From CBDBJK01 sp965206395 (GTDB lineage: Bacteria; Chloroflexota; Dehalococcoidia; Lucifugimonadales; CATOSD01), in assembly GCA_965206395.1 (NCBI GenBank), contig CBDBJK010000014.1:29144-93143 (forward strand): DNA of 64,000 bases. Reading direction: 5' to 3'. The number at the start of each line of letters is the position of its first letter. Position 1 is the stretch's first letter. Below are positions 59,229 through 64,000 of this stretch, in pieces. The notes beneath the pieces were generated by a model, which was not told the origin of the DNA, searched no databases, and saw nothing but the letters and a program-made list of their open reading frames with translations. Both the position numbers and the translations under genes were made by a program.

Positions 59229-59476
59229 ATGTTAGCACCTTCTCTTGTCTTGTTTGGGGAAGGAGTATGAATCGAATTAGCTTCAATGATGCTACAGCTA
59301 TCTGTTAATTGCTAAGATAATAGTGGACATTTCCTTCAAGTCAATTCGCACGATCCAAGCAGAGTGACATCTAGGGAATATCAGCGCGTCTGAATGAACC
59401 TTCTTCACAATTGTCCTTGGTCATGTGTTCAACTTTGGCACGGCGTAATGAACCATCTCGGATTATGTAGCTGAGG

Positions 59477-60063
59477 ATGTCAACTATGCAGTATCGCCTT
59501 CTAAACCGGATTACCGTGAGGCCGTTGGTGAATCTGCTTTTCGTCGGAACCATGCTGACCTTTGCGGCATGTAGTACAGGAGATACACCAGAACCAGTTA
59601 CCATTTCGACACCCCTGCCGACTGTAGAATCCGTGGTGACCATCACTATACCCAGACTTGTTATCGCTGATGTTCCAAATGACTTGCCAGAATACGACCG
59701 TTCGGATTGGAGGCATTGGATAGATGCTGATCGTGATTGCCAGAATACGCGCGCAGAGGTCTTAATAGTCGAATCTGCTGTAGCTGTAGATTTCACAAAC
59801 GAAAGTTCATGTACTGTCGCCAGCGGAGAGTGGACAGCCCCCTTCACCGGTACGAAAGTTGAAGTTGCGAGAAGCCTTGATGTTGATCACATGGTTCCCC
59901 TGGCTAATGCGCATCGCTCTGGAGCATGGGCGTGGACCGCTCAGCAGAAGGAGGATTTCGCAAACGATATGTCGTTCGACGATCACTTGATAGCAGTCAC
60001 TGCCTCCGCCAATCGCTCCAAGGGAGCCAGAGGGCCGGAGGAGTGGCGACCAGATGATACTAG
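59477..60063 (+). pseudogene. Secreted HNH nuclease lipoprotein, N-terminal part
   Basis: 195 codons. A lipoprotein signal (PLVNLLFVGTMLTFAACSTG, lipobox TFAAC) precedes a Thr/Pro linker and a GmrSD-C/DUF1524-like HNH domain. EYDRSDWRHWIDADRDCQNT is the usual entry, and LDVDHMVPLANAHRSGAW holds the catalytic DH. LIAVTASANRSKGARGPEEW comes next, and the frame stops at RPDDT where the IS begins. The ATG at 59486 is an alternative start. Removing the IS and one CTAG restores RPDDTSYWCEYALNWIAIKA, exactly the expected family continuation. Confidence 0.87.
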
Positions 60064-60891
60064 GTTGTGTTGACATTTGGTGCATAATGGATACATGTCA
60101 ACGACTGAATTACGCAATGAACAATGGTCGAAAATCCTTGAATTTCTGCGCTCATGCCCAGACCTCTACGTTGGAGAGGAGGACGATTGCAGGCGCTACG
60201 TCGAGGCCATCCTGTGGATGGCACGAAGTGGTGCTCCTTGGAGACTGCTGCCTGAGCACTACGGTCACTGGAACAGCGTATATAAGCGCTTCGCACGCTG
60301 GTGTGAAAAGGGTGTATGGGAACGAATGCATCAGCATTTTGTGCAAGACCCCGATATGGAGCATGTCATCATTGATAGCACTGTGATAGCACTGTGATAG
60401 CACTGTGGTTCGCGCTCATCCCTGTGCTGCTGGAGCCTCCAAAAAAACGGTGGCCAATCGGCCCAAGCTCTTGGCCGGAGCCGAGGCGGGTTCAGTACCA
60501 AGATCCACGTGAGCGTGGATGGATTGGGCAACCCGTTGCGCTTTGAGCTCACAGCAGGTCAACGTCACGACATCACCCAGGCACAGGCATTGATTGCTGA
60601 TTTCGAAACCGAGCATGTGATTGCTGATAAGGGATACGATTCGATGGATTTTCTCCAATGCATCCTGGGCAGGGGCGCGTTACCTGTGATTCCACCTCGG
60701 TCAAATCGAAAGACGCCACGAGAGTATGATGAGTACCTTTACCGAGAGCGCCACCTTGTGGAGTGTTTCATCAACAAGATCAAGCACTACCGGCATATCT
60801 TCTCTCGCTTTGACAAGCTGTCATCGCGTTTCCTGGGATTCTTGAACTTCGTCGGTGCTCTCATATGGCTCAGATGAAATGTCAACACAAC
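60064..60891 (+). mobile_element. IS5-family element B, copy 2 (828 bp)
   Basis: The same element as at 22525-23341, flanked by CTAG at 60060-60063 and 60892-60895. It is 11 bp longer because it has three tandem GATAGCACTGT units instead of two. I saw one further difference (a silent A/T change). It splits the nuclease gene. Confidence 0.92.
60095..60877 (+). pseudogene. IS5-family (IS427-like) transposase with a triplicated 11-bp unit
   Basis: The frame from ATG 60095 ends at TGA 60395-60397, inside the 11-bp repeat directly behind the first catalytic Asp (HVIIDSTV). The C-terminal half with the second Asp and Glu (ADKGYDS, RHLVECFINKIKHY) is open over 60509-60877. With 22 extra bases the two halves happen to be in the same frame, but the stop lies between them. 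This copy should be non-autonomous. Confidence 0.85.
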
Positions 60892-61595
60892 CTAGTTACT
60901 GGTGTGAGTACGCCCTCAACTGGATAGCTATCAAGGCCACCTGGAACCTGTCGGCAAATCCTGGTGAATGGACTGCGCTAGAGGAGATGCTGGGTACTTG
61001 CACAGCAGAGGTGACATTCGAAGGGAACGAACCCTTGCCTTTACCGAGCACCCCTACACCTGCGGTTGCTACCTCCGTCGTAAATTCGGTGGAGCCTGGG
61101 GTGGTATTCGTTACAGAGTTTATGGCGAACCCGTCCGCTGTTAATGATGCGGAAGGAGAGTGGTTCGAGCTTTACAACTCACGCTCCGACGTCGGCGTGG
61201 ACATAAATGGCTGGACTATAAGGGACGAGGGTTCCAACAATCATGTCATAAACAATGGTTCTCCACTCATCATTCCAAGCTTAGGATTCTTGGTATTGGG
61301 AAAGGTTGCTGATGCCGAGGAAAACGGGGGAGCATTGGTTGATTATGCGTTCTCGACGAGCTTTACACTGTCCAATAGCGAGGACGAAATCCAACTGTCT
61401 GATGGCACAGGCAATGTTATCGATAGCCTGGCCTATGACTCCGACATGGTCTTCCCTGGCACATCTACTAGCTTGAATCCAACTGCATTCGATGCGAGTT
61501 CCAACGACCTTGCCGAGAATTGGTGTGGATCTCAGAGCCTCTTGACAGGGGGTGACAGAGGGACTCCCGGCATCCCCAATGATGCTTGTCCCTGA
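60892..61595 (+). pseudogene. Secreted HNH nuclease lipoprotein, C-terminal part with lamin-tail domain
   Basis: 233 codons completing the nuclease gene (428 residues restored). The last helix of the HNH domain (EYALNWIAIKATWNLSANPG) is followed by a Pro/Thr linker and a lamin-tail domain: VVFVTEFMANPSAVNDAEGE, WFELYNSRSDVGVDINGWTI, GFLVLGK, and LSNSEDEIQLSDGTGNVIDS. Lamin-tail domains accompany many secreted bacterial nucleases and may attach them to surface material. No further lesion is seen, so the insertion is probably recent. Confidence 0.86.
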
Positions 61596-61614
61596 CTCGT
61601 GAACACTAAACTTC

Positions 61615-63216
61615 TTACAAAAGACCAACCTGGAATCCGGCCCGTACTGCCACTACCAATCCCGACAGCAACACAACTAGAGCAGTAGCCAGTGGAAGGA
61701 TTCGTGTGAATGAACCAATTAACCTGTTCTGAAACTGAAATTTCTCCACCAGCCTCCCGGCATAGACCAGTAGCAGACCCAATCCAGCTAGTACAGTCGC
61801 CATTCCAACGCTAAAAGCAAAGATCAGAGCCAGGCCAAATCCGATACGATGCAGTGATATGGCTGCCAGCAAGATCACAAGAGCAGCGACTGAAGGCACC
61901 AGACCGCCAACCACTCCGAGAGCGGTCAGACTCTTCCAGGTGATGCGCAGATTGTCAATCTTATGTGGTTGATGATCGGCGTCGTGGGAGTGCCCGTGAA
62001 GCAGTTTCACAGTGGCTTCCTTCAGCCATAGATAAAGTCGAGATGGCTTCGATGCTGCTGGATGGGCCGGTTGGTGGAAATGGGATTGCGAAGCGTCAGC
62101 CGCGTGAGAGTGGTGGTGAGATGCTCTCCTGCTACGTAGCCAGGCTATGAGAAGCCAGAAACCCACTAATACTATTATCACACCGGAGACTAATCCGAGC
62201 CACGGATACAAGTGCTCTGCAGTAACGAGATTTGAGGCGAACAGAACTACAAGCCCTAACCCCAGAACGCCCAGTGTATGGGACACGGTGACGGTGAATC
62301 CCAGAAAGAGCGCGTGCTTTGTCGTGCCGCGAGTTCCCACAAGGTAGGCTGCCATAATTGTCTTCCCATGGCCCGGTGATATGGCATGCACGGCCCCAAG
62401 TCCAAGAGCCAAAATAAATGAGAGGGCGATCACAGGCAGGCTTAGCTTGTCAGCAGTTATCAGGGATGTCAGAAGGTCATTAGACCTGCCGCCAGCCTCA
62501 GCCACAGAAGTAATAGAGGCAGGCTGAAGCTCAGTTGCTTGACTCACACCGCCCTCAATCACGAACGTCGAGCGCGCTTCACGCAGGTCTAGGGGGCTTT
62601 TCAGCATATCCCGAGGATACACTCTCAACTCATCATTGGTCTGGTCTAGCTCCGAGACTGTGGATTGGGTCAGAACGACGCCATTGCCGGGTTTGACTAC
62701 TATCTCTTTCCAGCCCAACCTCTGGGAGTAATTATCATCACGGTAATAGATATCTTGCTCCTTCCGGTGATTCGTCTGCTCTACCTGCCCTTGCAAAAGG
62801 AAGCTGAGTCGAAGGGTGGGGAGGTTTCCCTGACCAGGAGGAAAGGCAAGCTGCTGCTCCACGACCTGCGCCTCCACGGGTGAGTCGTTGACAGACAGGT
62901 GTAATCCATTCTTGAGTTCCTCAACCCTATTGGCCAGGTATGCGGCGCGCTCTTCATCACTGACCTGCCCATCTCGATCAAGGTCAATCTTGGGCATCTC
63001 CTGGAAGGTTGGTATCTCAGCCATGTCCAACACGTATCGGAGGTAGATTCGATCAGCGTGAGGCTCAATTCGGCTGTAGCGATTGATAGTGAAATTGCCC
63101 AGGGGGTGCGCCGATGCGACCGGCGGACGAGGTATGATGAACACCCCCATCAGGATCAACAAGGCCGACATAACGAAGATTCCCCTGCGATGTTGGAAAA
63201 GGATAGCCTGCCTCAT
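61615..63216 (-). CDS. NicO-family nickel/cobalt transporter with exported N-terminal domain
   Basis: 533 residues. A signal or first membrane helix (ALLILMGVFIIPRPPVASAH) leads to a ~230-residue external domain containing an EF-hand-like loop (DLDRDGQVSDEE). Six or more membrane helices follow, with the NicO signature GAVHAISPGHGKTIMAAYLVG, and a cytoplasmic His-rich loop (SHHHSHAADASQSHFHQ and HGHSHDADHQPHK). Such proteins (RcnA/NicO relatives) export or import Ni2+/Co2+. Its start overlaps the stop of the upstream TPR gene by 4 nt, so the two are translationally coupled. It converges with the nuclease gene. Confidence 0.87.
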   Translation of the reverse strand: MRQAILFQHRRGIFVMSALLILMGVFIIPRPPVASAHPLGNFTINRYSRIEPHADRIYLRYVLDMAEIPTFQEMPKIDLDRDGQVSDEERAAYLANRVEELKNGLHLSVNDSPVEAQVVEQQLAFPPGQGNLPTLRLSFLLQGQVEQTNHRKEQDIYYRDDNYSQRLGWKEIVVKPGNGVVLTQSTVSELDQTNDELRVYPRDMLKSPLDLREARSTFVIEGGVSQATELQPASITSVAEAGGRSNDLLTSLITADKLSLPVIALSFILALGLGAVHAISPGHGKTIMAAYLVGTRGTTKHALFLGFTVTVSHTLGVLGLGLVVLFASNLVTAEHLYPWLGLVSGVIIVLVGFWLLIAWLRSRRASHHHSHAADASQSHFHQPAHPAASKPSRLYLWLKEATVKLLHGHSHDADHQPHKIDNLRITWKSLTALGVVGGLVPSVAALVILLAAISLHRIGFGLALIFAFSVGMATVLAGLGLLLVYAGRLVEKFQFQNRLIGSFTRILPLATALVVLLSGLVVAVRAGFQVGLL

Positions 63217-64000
63217 CTCATCGTCCCTCCCTGGGTATCCGGCAACGCCACCTCTTTGCTAAGGTCTTCCAGGGCACGCTTGGCCTCATCTGCTTGCAAG
63301 ATGGAGAAATGAGGATTCAACCTGAGCGCACGTTCGAGGTATTCCCGCGCAAGCTCTTTATCACCCAGTTGGTTGTAGATCATGCCAGCGTGATAGTATA
63401 GGTTGGCGTCCTGAGTGCCGAGCTTCATCGCCTCGGTGACGGCATCGGCGGCTTTGTCATACTGGCCGTTCTTATACAGTGCCCACGCGAAGGCATCATA
63501 TCCATAGATGTCCTTGCGCGCCGCTAGCTCTTTTCTGGCAAGCTCCAAGGCTCTGCCTAGCTTGAGATCGTGGTCAGCGTAGAAAAGGACTATCTGCCTG
63601 TTATATAGCACCTGGTTTATCCTGCCTAGCTCGTCGATGAACTCCACTGTGTCGTATTGCAGCTGGGCTTCTTCCGCGTTGCCAGTCTTGGCGTAGAGAT
63701 CGCCCAAGGCCGCGAGAGCAGAGGGTTGTGGAATGGTTTGCACGGCACGTTCATAGAGGTCGATAGCCTCATCGTAAATACCTTGCCCAGCACGAGCCTT
63801 GCCCAGCGCGGCGAGAGCAAGGTAGTAGCCGCTAAAGTCCCTCAGCGCGACCTCATAATGCTTCGATGCCTCATCAGGACGGCCCGAACTGAAATAGAGG
63901 TTCCCAAGCTGCACACGCGCCCAGGCGGTGGCCTCGGTTCTGGCTGCGCCGGCGGTTGCGGCCATCTGCATGGCCTCGATTGCTCCATCAACGTCGCCCA
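63213..64000 (-). CDS. Tetratricopeptide-repeat protein, N-terminus beyond window
   Basis: The frame is open to the right edge, so the start lies outside. About 262 residues are visible, consisting of successive 34-residue TPR units: ARVQLGNLYFSSGRPDEASK, LAALGKARAGQGIYDEAIDL, ALAALGDLYAKTGNAEEAQL, AWALYKNGQYDKAADAVTEA, LYYHAGMIYNQLGDKELARE. The C-terminus ends SKEVALPDTQGGTMR, overlapping the start of the NicO-type gene. TPR proteins with a metal transporter downstream are seen in several genomes; here the repeats probably mediate assembly. An exported protein is possible but the leader is not visible. Confidence 0.85.
   Translation of the reverse strand, partial: GDVDGAIEAMQMAATAGAARTEATAWARVQLGNLYFSSGRPDEASKHYEVALRDFSGYYLALAALGKARAGQGIYDEAIDLYERAVQTIPQPSALAALGDLYAKTGNAEEAQLQYDTVEFIDELGRINQVLYNRQIVLFYADHDLKLGRALELARKELAARKDIYGYDAFAWALYKNGQYDKAADAVTEAMKLGTQDANLYYHAGMIYNQLGDKELAREYLERALRLNPHFSILQADEAKRALEDLSKEVALPDTQGGTMR

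Overview
The window is about 64 kb of a bacterial chromosome with moderate GC. It holds no rRNA, tRNA or CRISPR that I could recognise. Its gene content resembles the SAR202-like / Dehalococcoidia branch of Chloroflexota: a flavin/F420 luciferase-like oxidoreductase, an enolase-superfamily dehydratase, several SDRs, TIM-barrel amidohydrolases, a thiolase paired with a DUF35 protein, and very large secreted Ig/PKD proteins. That placement is an inference from families only.

Layout. 1-2.8 kb: two alpha/beta hydrolases and an LLM-family oxidoreductase (minus strand). 3-9.4 kb: an IS3 element, then a DUF2339 membrane-protein gene split by an IS5-group element that itself carries a second nested IS. 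9.5-9.9 kb: a MaoC-like hydratase with one amber stop. 10.3-24.8 kb: one enormous gene for a secreted multidomain protein (cupredoxin-like, subtilase, dockerin-like, carboxypeptidase-regulatory-like, PKD, CAP and a C-terminal lamin-tail-like domain; about 4,150 residues when repaired), broken by a 1-nt deletion and by two adjacent insertion sequences. 25-26.7 kb: a stand-alone Lrp/AsnC sensor domain and a second IS3 copy. 26.7-28.7 kb: a candidate small RNA, then a DUF47-Pit phosphate uptake pair. 28.8-36 kb: a catabolic block (nucleoside hydrolase, FAH-family hydrolase, two SDRs, enolase-superfamily dehydratase, epimerase, amidohydrolase, CinA) whose families match the oxidative deoxysugar (L-fucose-type) route. 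36.2-40.4 kb: SDR, two HAD proteins and a thiolase/DUF35 pair suggesting acyl-CoA side-chain degradation. 40.8-47.6 kb: a sarcosine-oxidase-like flavoenzyme, an esterase split by an IS5 element, an FAD monooxygenase with two amber codons, and a dihydropyrimidinase-like hydrolase. 47.7-58 kb: a secreted RTX protein split by a third IS5 copy, and a decayed inverted paralogue of the giant protein. 58.3-64 kb: an ACMSD-like amidohydrolase, a secreted HNH nuclease/lamin-tail lipoprotein split by another IS, a NicO-type Ni/Co transporter and a TPR protein running off the window.

A striking feature is recent transposition. Every IS5-type insertion that splits a host gene sits in a duplicated CTAG, and removing the element plus one CTAG restores the host reading frame exactly in all five split host genes. 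The exported proteins are the main casualties. Several other genes carry single stops or frameshifts, which may be real decay or assembly errors.
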